Positions 1-12,590 of a DNA stretch of 64,000 bases are shown here, one piece after another; position 1 is the first letter of the stretch, and every line of letters begins with the position of its first letter. The notes under the pieces are model-generated. The model saw only the letters and a program-made list of their open reading frames with translations. It made no database searches and was not told the origin of the DNA. Location of the stretch: assembly GCA_030674185.1 (NCBI GenBank), contig JAPXFY010000022.1, positions 1,831,856 through 1,895,855 of the forward strand, written 5' to 3'. Made by a program: the position numbers and the translations under genes. This DNA is from Monoplex corrugatus (taxonomy: Eukaryota; Mollusca; Gastropoda; Littorinimorpha; Ranellidae).

Positions 1-1010
1 ATTATCTGTCACTGTTTGAGCCTGCACAACACCCTACAGGCTGGTAAGGTTTTGAAATAGGAAAATTACCTGTAATTATCTGACACTGAGCCTGCACAAC
101 ACCCTACAGGCTGGTAAGGTTTTGAAATAGGAAAATTACCTGTAATTATCTGACACTGAGCCTGCACAACACCCTACAGGCTGGTAAGGTTTTGAAATAG
201 GAAAATTACCTGTAATTATCTGTCACTGTTTGAGCCTGCACAACACCCTACAGGCTGGTAAGGTTTTGAAATAGGAAAATTACCTGTAATTATCTGTCAC
301 TGTTTGAGCCTGCACAACACCCTACAGGCTGGTAAGGTTTTGAAATAGGAAAATTACCTGTAATTATCTGACACTGAGCCTGCACAACACCCTACAGGCT
401 GGTAAGGTTTTGAAATAGGAAAATTACCTGTAATTATCTGTCACTGTTTGAGCCTGCACAACACCCTACAGGCTGGTAAGGTTTTGAAATAGGAAAATTA
501 CCTGTAATTATCTGTCACTGTTTGAGCCTGCACAACACCTAAGGCGGGTAAGGTTTTGAAATAGGAAAATTACCTGTAATTATCTGACAACTTGAGCCTG
601 CACAACACCCTACAGGCTGGTAAGGTTTTGAAATAGGAAAATTACCTGTAATTATCTGACACTGTTTGAGCCTGCACACACCCTAAGGCTGGTAAGGTTT
701 TGAAACAGGAAAATTACCTGTAATTATCTGACACTGAGCCTGCACAACACCTGCTAGGCTGGTAAGTTTTGAAATAGGAAATTCTGTAAATTACTGACAT
801 GACCAACCTAGCTCAAGTTGATAGGAAACCAATATGACGCTCGAGCCTCACAACCAGTATGTGTAGTTTGAATAGGAAAATTACTGTAAATCGCACTGTT
901 TTGACCTGTCACACTGAGGTGGTAATTTGAAACAGGAAAATTACCTGTTAATTATACTGACACTGAGCTGCACAACACCACAGTGTTGTAAAGTTATATG
1001 AAACATAAGT
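1..1010. repeat. Minisatellite, 70/74-bp unit
   Basis: Units read AACACCCTACAGGCTGGTAA followed by a run through GAAATAGGAAAATTACCTG. Two length classes differ by TCTGTCACTGTTTGAG versus TCTGACACTGAG. The first ~500 bp are nearly identical copies; from about 720 copies decay by many small deletions until the 43-bp array begins. No coding signal. Confidence 0.95.
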
Positions 1011-4000
1011 GAGACAGAACAGTTTTTAATTTGACCCCAATGATGGAAACATTATGACAGACAGCCAACAGTATTTATGTTGATGATGGAAACATTATGA
1101 CAGACACCAACAGTTTTTATGTTATGATGGAAACATTATGACAGACAGCCAACAGTTTTTATGTTATGATGGAAACATTATGACAGACATGCCAACAGTT
1201 TTTATGTTATGATGGAAACATTATGACAGACAGCCAACAGTTTTTATGTTATGATGGAAACATTATGACAGACAGCCAACAGTATTTATGTTGATGATGG
1301 AAACATTATGACGGACAGCCAACAACCAGTATTTATGTTGATGATGGAAACATTATGACAGACAGCCAACAGTTTTTATGTTGATGATGGAAACATTATG
1401 ACAGACAGCCAACAGTATTTATGTTGATGATGGAAACATTATGACAGACAGCCAACAGTTTTTATGTTGATGATGGAAACATTATGACAGACAGCCAACA
1501 GTTTTATGTTGATGATGGAAACATTATGACAGACAGCCAACAGTTTTTATGTATGATGGAAACATTGATGACAGACAGCCAACAGTTTTTATGTTCATGA
1601 TGGAAACATTATGACAGACAGCAACAGTTTTTATGTTGATGATGGAAACATTATGACGACAGCCAACAGTTTTTATGTTCATGATGGAAACATTATGACA
1701 GACAGCCAACAGTTTTTATGTTGATGATGGAAACATTATGACAGACAGCCAACAGTTTTTATGTTATGATGGAAACATGATGACAGACAGCCAACAGTTT
1801 TTATGTTCATGATGGAAACATTATGACGGACAGCCAACAGTTTTTATGTTCATGATGGAAACATTATGACAGACAGCCAACAGTTTTTATGTTAGATGGA
1901 AACATTATGACGGACAGCCAACAGTTTTTATGTTGATGATGGAAACATTATGACAGACACCAACAGTTTTTATGTTATGATGGAAACATTATGACAGGAC
2001 AGCCAACAGTTTTTATGTTGATGATGGAAACATTATGACAGACACCAACAGTTTTTATGTTGATGATGGAAACATTAATGACAGACAGCCAACAGTTTTT
2101 ATGTTGATGATGGAAACATTATGACAGACAGCCAACAGTTTTTATGTTGATGAGAAACATTATGACAGACAGCCAACAGTTTTTATGTTATGATGGAAAC
2201 ATAGAGTATGGACAGACGCACCACTTTATTATGGACTTATCGCGCCACAGTTTTTGTATGAGGAACATGACGAACAAGTTTTAATGAATACAAGCACAGT
2301 TTTTTATGAAATTGAAACACAGTTTATGTTATGAACATTCGCACCAACTTTATGATGAGAACATGAACAGCACATTTATGAATGAACATGAGACACCACA
2401 TTTATTTGATGAACATGACAACAGCACATTTATGTAGTAACATACGACCACATTTAGTGTGTGAACATGACAGACACACATTTATTTATGAGGAACATGC
2501 ACACAACATTTTATGTATGAACATGACGCACAACTATTGAGAAATGCGAAGCATTTTTGATGAACTTAGAACACACAGTTGTAGATGAACATATGACAGA
2601 CACCAACGTTTATGTTGATATGAAAATAGACGACACACAGTTTATGTTGATGAACATATGACAGCGCCAACAGTTTTATGTTGATGATGGAAACTTGAAG
2701 ACACCAACTTTATGTGATGATGAACATGAAGACACCACATTTTTGGATGGAATAGACGACACAACGTTTTTTATGATGAACATTATACGACACACAGTTT
2801 TAGTTATGATGAACATAAGACAGCAATTTATGTTTGTAAATACAGACAGCCACTTTTATATTGAAATACAACACATTTTTGTATGATGACATATACAGAC
2901 ACACATTTGTATGATGGAAATACAACAGCCAACATTTTTGTTGGAATGAACAGCACGTTTATGTTATATGAAAATGACAGCACAACAGTTTTTATGTTGA
3001 TAACAGACAGCCACATTTTATGAGATGAAATGACAGCAATTTATTGATGTGAACTATGAAGCACAACTTTTGTGATGATGAATTTCAGACACACATTTAG
3101 TATGATGAAATCGACACATTTTGTTGAGATGGAACGCGACACCACAGTTTTGTTTGTGGAACATGCGCGCAATTTTGTGTGATGGAACTAGCGCACCACA
3201 GTTTTTGTTGGTGGAAATGCAGACAATTTTTGTCATGAGGAAATAGACAGAGCCACAGTTTTATGTTATGAGGAATTAGACAGACACCAACAGTTTTATG
3301 TTGATATGAACATTATGACGAACCAACAGTTTATGTTGTGATGGAAACATATACAGACAGCCAACGTTTTGTTAGATGGAAACAACAGACAGCCAACAGT
3401 TTTATGTTATGATGGAAACATTGACGACAGCCAACGTTTTTATGTGATGGAAACATATGACGACAGCAACAGTTTTTATGTTTGATGGAACATTAGAAGA
3501 CACCAACAGTTTTATGTAGATGGAAACATTATGACAGAACACGTTTTATGTTGATGATGAACTTATGACGACACAACAGTTTTATGTCTGATGGAAACAT
3601 AGACGACACCAACATTTTATGTTATGAGGAAAATTATGACAGACCCAACAGTTTTTATGTTATGATGGAAACATAGACAGACAGCCACAGTTTTATGTTA
3701 TGATGGAATTATGCAGACAGCAACAGTTTTATGTGATGATGAAACTTTGAAGACAGCCAACAGTTTTTATGTTGATGATGGAAACATTATGACAGACAAC
3801 CAACAGTTTTTTATGTTCATGATGGAAACATGACAGACAACCAACAGTTTTTATGTTGATGATGGAAACATGACAGACAGCCAACAGTTTTTATGTTCAT
3901 GATGGAAACATTATGACAGACAGCCAACAGTTTTTTATGTTCATGATGGAAACATTATGACGACACCAACAGTTTTTATGTTCATGATGGAAACATTATG

Positions 4001-4865
4001 ACGACACCAACAGTTTTTATGTTCATGATGGAAACATGACAGACAGCCAACAGTTTTTATGTTGATGATGGAAACATTATGACAGACAGCCAACAGTTTT
4101 TATGTTCATGATGGAAACATTATGACGAATCCAACAGTTTTTATGTTCATGATGGAAACATTATGACAGACATCCAACAGTTTTTATGTTCACGATGGAA
4201 ACATTATGACAGACATCCAACAGTTTTTATGTTGATGATGGAAACATTATGACAGACAGCCAACAGTTTTTATGTTCATGATGGAAACATAGACAGACAC
4301 CAACAGTTTTTATGTTCATGATGGAAACATTATGACAGACAGCCAACAGTTTTTATGTTCATGATGGAAACATTATGACAGACAGCCAACAGTTTTTATG
4401 TTCATGATGGAAACATATGACAGACAAGCCAACAGTTTTTATGTTGATGATGGAAACATTATGACAGACAGCCAACAGTTTTTATGTTCATGATGGAAAC
4501 ATATGACAGACAGCCAACAGTTTTTATGTTGATGATGGAAACATTATGACAGACAAGCCAACAGTTTTTATGTTCATGATGGAAACATTATGACAGACAT
4601 CCAACAGTTTTTATGTTGATGATGGAAACATTATGACAGACAGCCAACAGTTTTTATGTTGATGATGGAAACATTATGACAGACAGCCAACAGTTTATTA
4701 TGAGGAACTAACAGACAGCCAACAGTTTTTATGTTGATGATGGAAACATTATGACAGACAGCCAACAACCAGTTTTTATGTTCATGATGGAAACATTATG
4801 ACAGACAGCCAACAGAGTTTTTATGTTCATGATGGAAACATTATGACAGACAGCCAACAGACCAG
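1011..4865. repeat. Minisatellite, 43-bp unit, with degenerate core
   Basis: The unit contains GACAGACAGCCAACAG, TTTTTATGTTGATG and ATGGAAACATTATG. Spacing between clean copies (for example 1381 to 1424) is 43 bp. Copies at 1011-2180 and 3760-4860 are clean, while 2190-3750 is riddled with single-base losses although the same words stay recognisable. Short open frames here are products of the repeat. Confidence 0.95.
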
Positions 4866-5924
4866 TTTTTGTTTCTGGCTAGGACTGAACTTAAGACATC
4901 AAATGTCAAGGCCATGGCTCTATCGATGGAGCTAGCTGGTCTATGAGCAACATTCTCAGCATGACATTTATATGTCACCATTACTTGAACCAAAACAGAT
5001 GATCGTTCTTTTGGAAGAGACAAGAAACATGTCTGTTTGTACAGCATGTATTCAGCGCATGAATGTACACAACACTAATGGAACTGAGCAACTAGTGAAG
5101 GGAGACAATCCTGCACCCCACACACGACATACAACGAAAGTCGTAACAGCGTGTTTTCGTATTTTACCTACGAGTCAGGGTATATTGATTGAAAAAACCA
5201 CACCACATCTAAAGAAAAAACAACAACTCCATCTTTATTCAAATATGAGAAAGAAAAACCACATCATATCTAAAGAAAAACATTTCCATCTGCCATTGTA
5301 AATATTCAGAGAAAAAAAAAATGGTATCAAAAAAAACCATTCCATCTTAAATATTAGTGTTCAGATATGTAACAAAAAGCACACCATAGGGGAAAACACA
5401 ATTCTAACTTCATTCATCTGGAACAAACAGGGACCAAGCACACCGTACCTACAGGACACACAATGACGTTTTTGTTGATTTCAGATGTGACACAGGAAAA
5501 CCACACCATGGGAAGGGGAACAATCTTGTATTTGACACCATACAATGACAGGAAAACACAAATAATATTGATGATCATTAACTTCTTAACACTGACGTAC
5601 AAATATCGTCGTCTTCAACACTGACGTACAAAGATCGCCATCCCCATTAATGGCAGATCACTGTCTTCATGTATTTAAGACATGCCATGAACGTAAATCC
5701 ATATTCATCAGTATAGAATATCATTTTAGTTGTATTCCTGATATGAAATGAAAACCAAACGACATCACTGACAACAACAACCTCAGTCTTTGTTTACGTC
5801 AGATATGAAACAAAAGCCAAACAATATCAATGGACAACGCAATCCATATTTGTTTAGTTCAGATATGATGGAAGAACACAGCACATCTACGCAGAAAATT
5901 TCATTTTTGTTTATTTCAGATATA
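4866..5924. other. Non-array spacer with very diverged repeats
   Basis: Up to about 5170 this looks like single-copy sequence. From there to 5924 a loose pattern recurs (TTCAGATATGAAAC, then AAAACCACACCAT) at about 60-80 bp, suggesting an old, heavily mutated array. The open frame at 4972-5301 (+) has no domain I recognise and runs into this repeat, so I do not call a gene. Confidence 0.5.
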
Positions 5925-6436
5925 CGATTAGGAAGGTTGTAATAAACAAACACTTTACGATAGGAAGGTTGTAATAAACAAACACTTTACGATAGGAAGG
6001 TTGTAATAAACAAACACTTTACGATAGGAAGGTTGTAATAAACAAACACTTTACGATAGGAAGGTTGTAATAAACAAACACTTTACGATAGGAAGGTTGT
6101 AATACACAAACACTTTACGATAGGAAGGTTGTAATAAACAAACACTTTACGATAGGAAGGTTGTAATAAAACAAACACTTTACGATAGGAAGGTTGTAAT
6201 AAACAAACACTTTACGATAGGAAGGTTGTAATAAACAAACACTTTACGATAGGAAGGTTGTAATAAACAAACACTTTACGATAGGAAGGTTGTAATAAAC
6301 AAACACTTTACGATAGGAAGGTTGTAATACACAAACACTTTACGATAGGAAGGTTGTAATAAACAAACACTTTACGATAGGAAGGTTGTAATAAACAAAC
6401 ACTTTACGATAGGAAGGTTGTAATACACAAACACTT
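5925..6436. repeat. Minisatellite, 31-bp unit
   Basis: About 16 almost identical copies of ACGATAGGAAGGTTGTAATA plus AACAAACACTT. A few copies have TACACAAAC instead of TAAACAAAC. The homogeneity suggests recent expansion. Confidence 0.97.
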
Positions 6437-7074
6437 ATCTGAAGAAAACAGAATTCCATCTGCAAGTGTTCTAGATATGGGTAAAAAAAAAACCCAAAAA
6501 AACCCCCACACACACACGCACACACAGAGAGACACACAGCACTCCATATCAAAGGAAATGATTTCATTTTGTTCTCTCTCAGCGAGGAAAATCAAGCAAT
6601 ATTGATGAAAACTATTATGTCATACAAAATATGTGGTACAAAGTACAAAGATGTACAAAATCAAACAACTCTGGGAACATACCAGATACAGATCTTGTGC
6701 TAAAAACATGTCTCTCTTTCTACTTTCACAAAAAGACATGAAATGCTGACACAAAGCTGAAGAGTATAACACAAAAATCAAAGGTAAATGTCATCCACAA
6801 CAAGTGTCACTGCCCAAGTTCAAGCAAACAGGAACCAGAAAAAACACGAATGAAGAATACGAACGCGTGTTTAATACAACAAGACAAGACAGACGCAAAT
6901 TTTCGGCCGACTGGCCTTTGTCAAACGTAAGATCACAAACAAACAAACAAACACCAGATACAAAAATATATGTATCAAATTTCAGGCAGACATGTTGTTT
7001 TATTCACAATATACAATTGAGCCGTCCATATGAATAAATTAGGGCTCTTCTTCACATGTAACATAGAATCGGTC
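6437..7074. other. Spacer, no gene recognised
   Basis: The sequence starts with the same diverged motif as 5170-5924, then has a short A/C/CA low-complexity patch (6481-6535), then AT-rich apparently unique sequence. The open frame at 6804-7037 (+) shows no recognisable domain. Confidence 0.5.
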
Positions 7075-8330
7075 ATTAGTGATGGTGATGTCAGGTAACT
7101 CTTTGTACTGTGTGACAACCTACATGTATTATGTGTTGACTTTGGTGATGTCATAACTCTTTGTACTGTGTGACAACCTACATGTATTATGGTGTTGACT
7201 GTGATGATGTCTGGTAACTCTTTGTACTGTGTGACAACCTACATGTATTATGGTGTTGACTTTGTGATGTCATAACTCTTTGTACTGTGTGACAACCTAC
7301 ATGTATTATGGTGCTGACTTTGATGATGTCATAACTCTTTGTACTGTGTGACAACCTACATGTATTACGGTGTTGACTTTGATGATGTCATAACTCTTTG
7401 TACTGTGTGACAACCTACATGTATTATGGTGTTGACTTTGATGATGTCATAACTCTTTGTACTGTGTGACAACCTACATGTATTATGGTGTTGACTTTGA
7501 TGATGTCATAACTCTTTGTATTGTGTGACAACCTACATGTATTACGGTGTTGACTTTGATGATGTCATAACTCTTTGTACTGTGTGACAACCTACATGTA
7601 TTACGGTGTTGACTTTGATGATGTCATAACTCTTTGTATTGTGTGACAACCTACATGTATTATGGTGTTGTGATGATGTCATAACTCTTTGTATTGTGTG
7701 ACAACCTACATGTATTATGGTGTTGACTGTGATGATGTCATAACTCTTTGTACTGTGTGACAACCTACATGTATTATGGTGTTGACTTTGATGATGTCAT
7801 AACTCTTTGTACTGTGTGACAACCTACATGTATTACGGTGTTGACTGTGATGATGTCATAACTCTTTGTATTGTGTGACAACCTACATGTATTATGGTGT
7901 TGACTTTGATGATGTCATAACTCTTTGTACTGTGTGACAACCTACATGTATTATGGTGTTGACTGTGATGATGTCATAACTCTGTACTGTGTGACAACCT
8001 ACATGTATTATGGTGTTGACTTTGATGATGTCATAACTCTTTGTAATGTGTGACAACCTACATGTATTATGGTGTTGTGATGATGTCATAACTCTTTGTA
8101 TTGTGTGACAACCTACATGTATTATGGTGCTGACTGTGATGATGTCATAACTCTTTGTATTGTGTGACAACCTACATGTATTATGGTGCTGACTGTGATG
8201 ATGTCATAACTCTTTGTATTGTGTGACAACCTACATGTATTATGGTGCTGACTGTGATGATGTCATAACTCTTTGTACTGTGTGACAACCTACATGTATT
8301 ACGGTGTTGACTGTGATGATGTCATAACTG
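7075..8330. repeat. Minisatellite, 59-bp unit
   Basis: About 21 copies containing TGATGTCATAACTCTTTGTA, CTGTGTGACAACCTACATG and TATTATGGTGTTGACTTTGA. Exact spacing is seen between 7382 and 7441. Variant positions (ACTTTGA/ACTGTGA, TACTGTG/TATTGTG) recur in blocks, as expected from multi-unit duplication. Confidence 0.96.
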
Positions 8331-8460
8331 ACTAGTTACTCTAATATTGTCCCTTCATCTGTGTGTGTGTGGTTTTTTGTTGTTGTTGTTGTTGTTGTGT
8401 ATTTCTTTATTTCTTTTGGAGATTTTCATTCTTCCCTTGTATGGAAATGTGCTAGATGTT

Positions 8461-9078
8461 ATATGTGACCTGTTCTCACGAATGGGGTCACAACTTAATT
8501 TTGGGGGGTATAGAGATATTTATATCACCGAAAAGCAGAAAAAATGCTCTTTCCAATGATGTATAATTCAACTGTCTAACTGGAAAATCGAGCGAGTTAC
8601 AGTAATTTAAAGGGAGTGGGTGATGGGACGGCCATTTTGAGAAAAGCAGAGTTAAAGAAGGACAACAAAATTCTCTGCTTTTTCCTTAGCAACCAGTATT
8701 CTATCTTCATCAAACTTAGTGAAGTGATAGATAAAGTGGTTCTGCACTACATACTAGCTATTTCGCGAGCTGATTCCAACGGTAGGCGATATGCTGAGGC
8801 CCTGTACGGTTTCATGGCCTAAATTAAAGCTCAAACACGCATTTTCACGGAAAAAATCTGCACATTCTCGATGGGTTATCACTTTAAAATGTTATTTTAA
8901 CACTCTTTCAGCCCAAATTTCACTTTAATCTTTGCCATAATTAATAGATTAATGGTCAGACAATGTGTAGGAACAAAAATCTCAAATCACCCAGATTGAC
9001 CCTCACCACCTTTTCAGGCCCGTATCTCAGTTCAAACGTTGCGACTTGTGACCCCATTCGCAAGAACCAGTCACATAT
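8461..9078. mobile_element. Non-autonomous DNA transposon candidate, 33-bp inverted ends
   Basis: The left end 8461-8493 (ATATGTGACCTGTTCTCACG...) and the reverse complement of 9046-9078 match at 29 of 33 positions; both contain CGAATGGGGTCACAA. The 618-bp interior is unique in this window and encodes nothing recognisable. A TA target duplication is possible if the ends are taken as TGTGACC. I cannot assign a superfamily. Confidence 0.6.
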
Positions 9079-9149
9079 CGTAAATGACGTTGCGTATTGT
9101 AAAGAAAACAGTTTCAACACATGAAAAAACAACAACAAATAACTCCTGT

Positions 9150-10460
9150 CTCTCCTTTATCACAGACATATCTATCAGGTTAGCTTAGAACAAACAGCCA
9201 AGTCACATACTGAATACATGTAACAACAAAACATAGTGACTATCCCCTTACCATGAAGTAATACACATCAACCAACAGTCACATACTAAATAAATGTAAC
9301 AACAAAACATAGTGACTATCCCTTACCATGAAGTATTACACAACAACCAACAGTCACATACTAAATAAATGTAACAACAAAACATAGTGACTACCCCCTT
9401 ACCATGAAGTAATACACATCAACCAACAGTCACATACTAAATACATGTAACAACAAAACATAGTGACTATCCCCTTACCATGAAGTAATACACATCAACC
9501 AACAGTCACATACTAAATAAATGTAACAACAAAACATAGTGACTACCCCCTTACCATGAAGTAATACACAACAACCAACAGTCACATACTAAATAAATGT
9601 AACAACATAGTGACTATCCCCTTACCATGAAGTAATACACATCAACCAACAGTCACATACTAAATACATGTAACAACAAAACATAGTGACTATCCCCTTA
9701 CCATGAAGTATTACACATCAACCAACAGTCACATAATAAAAGTAACAACAAAACATAGTGACTATCCCCTTACCATGAAGTAATACACATAAACCAACAG
9801 TCACACACTAAATAAATGTAACAACAAAACATAGTGACTATCCCCTTACCATGAAGTAATACACATCAACCAACAGTCACACACTAAATACATGTAACAA
9901 CAAAACATAGTGACTATCCCCTTACCATGAAGTAATACACATCAACCAACAGTCACATACTAAATAAATGTAACAACACAACATAGTGACTATCCCCTTA
10001 CCATGAAGTAATACACATCAACCAACAGTCACATACTAAATAAATGTAACAACAAAACATAGTGACTACCCCTTACCATGAAGTAATACACATCAACCAA
10101 CAGTCACATACTAAATACATGTAACAACAAAACATAGTGACTATCCCCTTACCATGAAGTATTACACAACAACCAACAGTCACACACTAAATACATGTAA
10201 CAACAAAACATAGTGACTACCCCCTTACCATGAAGTAATACACATCAACCAACAGTCACATAATAAAAGTAACAACAAAACATAGTGACTATCCCCTTAC
10301 CATGAAGTAATACACATCAACCAACAGTCACACACTAAATAAATGTAACAACATAGTGACTATCCCCTTACCATGAAGTAATACACAACCAACAGTCACA
10401 TACTAAATACATGTAACAACAAAACATAGTGACTATCCCCTTACCAAGAAGTAATACACA
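9150..10460. repeat. Minisatellite, 76-bp unit
   Basis: About 16 copies with ACATAGTGACTATCCCCTTA, CCATGAAGTAATACACATCA and ACCAACAGTCACATACTAAA. Spacing is 76 bp (9231 to 9307). Some copies lack an AACAA step. Variants alternate in an ordered way. Confidence 0.95.
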
Positions 10461-10740
10461 TCAGTCTTGGCTTGGGATTAAAACAAACAACACAAAAGCA
10501 AACGGACATGTTATATTTTTTTTAAAAGTTTCTGTATCCCAGCACAAACATTATACACATCAGGCCATAACCTTGGGAAAGCTTGCAGTTGTTTATCTTC
10601 CGATAACAACAGCAATAATTACAACAACAACAACAACAGAAAGTCCTTTTCTTTTTCCTGCTGGCTTATTGAGTCTTTTCATACAGCTGTGGTCTCAATA
10701 TCTGATATCTGGAGTTCAATCCTCGCCCGCAGCAATACAG
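10461..10740. other. Spacer with a tRNA-B-box-like word
   Basis: Mixed sequence with an (ACA)n run at about 10620. GGAGTTCAATCCTC at about 10709 resembles an RNA polymerase III B box, but I see no convincing A box. It precedes the 71-bp array; a possible diverged relative is at 19480-19560. Confidence 0.35.
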
Positions 10741-12440
10741 CTTGGCCTGTTGGCTGCCCGTCTTAATGTTTCCATCATTCTGGTGGTGTCAGCTTAGTGT
10801 TTGATAGGTCCACTGGCCTGTTGGCTGCCCGTCTTAATGTTTCCATCTTTCTGGTGATGTCAGCTTACTGTTTGATAGGTCCACTGGCCTGTTGGCTGCC
10901 TGTCTTAATGTTTCCATCATTCTGGTGGTGTCAGCTTAGTGTTTGATAGGTCCACTGGCCTGTTGGCTGCCTGTCTTAATGTTTCCATCATTCTGGTGGT
11001 GTCAGCTTAGTGTTTGATAGGTCCACTGGCCTGTTGGCTGCCCGTCTTAATGTTTCCATCATTCTGGTGGTGTCAGCTTAGTGTTTGACAGGTCCATTGG
11101 CCTGTTGGCTGCCTGTCTTCATGTTTCCATCATTCTGGTGGTGTCAGCTTAGTGTTTGACAGGTCCATTGGCCTGTTGGCTGCCTGTCTTCATGTTTCCA
11201 TCATTCTGGTGGTGTCAGCTTAGTGTTTGACAGGTCCACTGGCCTGTTGGCTGCCTGTCTTCATGTTTCCATCATTCTGGTGATGTCAGCTTAGTGTTTG
11301 ACAGGTCCATTGGCCTGTTGGCTGCCTGTCTTAATGTTTCCATCATTCTGGTGATGTCAGCTTAGTGTTTCATAGGTCCACTGGCCTGTTGGCTGCCCAT
11401 CTAAATGTTTCCATCATTCTGGTGGTGTCAGCTTAGTGTTTGATAGGTCCACTGGCCTGTTGGCTGCTGTCTTAATGTTTCCATCATTCTGGTGGTGTCA
11501 GCTTAGTGCTTGATAGGTCCACTGGCCTGTTGGCTGTCCATCTTAATGTGTCCATCATTCTGGTGATGTCAGCTTAGTGTTTGATAGGTCCACTGGTCTG
11601 TTGGCTGTCCATCTTAATGTTTCCATCATTCTGGTGATGTCAGCTTAGTGTTTGATAGGTCCACTGGTCTGTTGGCTGCCCATCTTAATGTTTCCATCAT
11701 TCTGGTGATGTCAGCTTACTGTTTGATAGGTCCACTGGTCTGTTGGCTGCCCATCTTAATGTTTCCATCATTCTGGTGATGTCAGCTTAGTGTTTGATAG
11801 GTCCACTGGTCTGTTGGCTGTCCATCTTAATGTTTCCATCATTCTGGTGATGTCAGCTTAGTGTTTGATAGGTCCACTGGTCTGTTGGCTGCCCATCTTA
11901 ATGTTTCCATCATTCTGGTGATGTCAGCTTACTGTTTGATAGGTCCACTGGTCTGTTGGCTGCCCATCTTAATGTTTCCATCATTCTGGTGATGTCAGCT
12001 TAGTGTTTCATAGGTCCACTGGTCTGTTGGCTGTCCATCTTAATGTTTCCATCATTCTGGTGATGTCAGCTTAGTGTTTGATAGGTCCACTGGTCTGTTG
12101 GCTGCCCATCTTAATGTTTCCATCATTCTGGTGATGTCAGCTTACTGTTTGATAGGTCCACTGGTCTGTTGGCTGCCCATCTTAATGTTTCCATCATTCT
12201 GGTGATGTCAGCTTACTGTTTGATAGGTCCACTGGTCTGTTGGCTGCCCATCTTAATGTTTCCATCATTCTGGTGATGTCAGCTTACTGTTTGATAGGTC
12301 CACTGGTCTGTTGGCTGCCCATCTTAATGTTTCCATCATTCTGGTGATGTCAGCTTAGTGTTTGATAGGTCCACTGGTCTGTTGGCTGCCCATCTTAATG
12401 TTTCCATCATTCTGGTGATGTCAGCTTAGTGTTTGATAGA
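10741..12440. repeat. Minisatellite, 71-bp unit
   Basis: About 24 copies with GGTCCACTGGCCTGTTGGCT, TTAATGTTTCCATCATTCTG and GTGTCAGCTTAGTGTTTGAT. Spacing is 71 bp (10807 to 10878). The left half mostly has GGCCTGTTGG and the right half GGTCTGTTGG, so two subfamilies occupy separate blocks. Confidence 0.96.
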
Positions 12441-12590
12441 TATCTGTTCTCCCCATTTCAAGACCTTGCCAGCACACAGGGTGTTCTACAGGCTCTGGGA
12501 GTCTGCCAGATAATTGCTGGCAGATTTGTGTGGTGTGCAAATGGACCTGAGTGCAATAAATCCCTCTTGAACTCAAATGCCTTTCAAACA
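12441..12590. other. Unique spacer between two arrays
   Basis: It contains AAGACCTTGCCAGCACACAG, which is echoed at 19685-19705 next to a diverged 71-bp unit. No gene recognised. Confidence 0.45.

Noticed and set aside
4972..5301. 109-codon plus-strand frame
   Set aside because: No recognisable domain and its second half is a diverged repeat; could not be supported as an exon.
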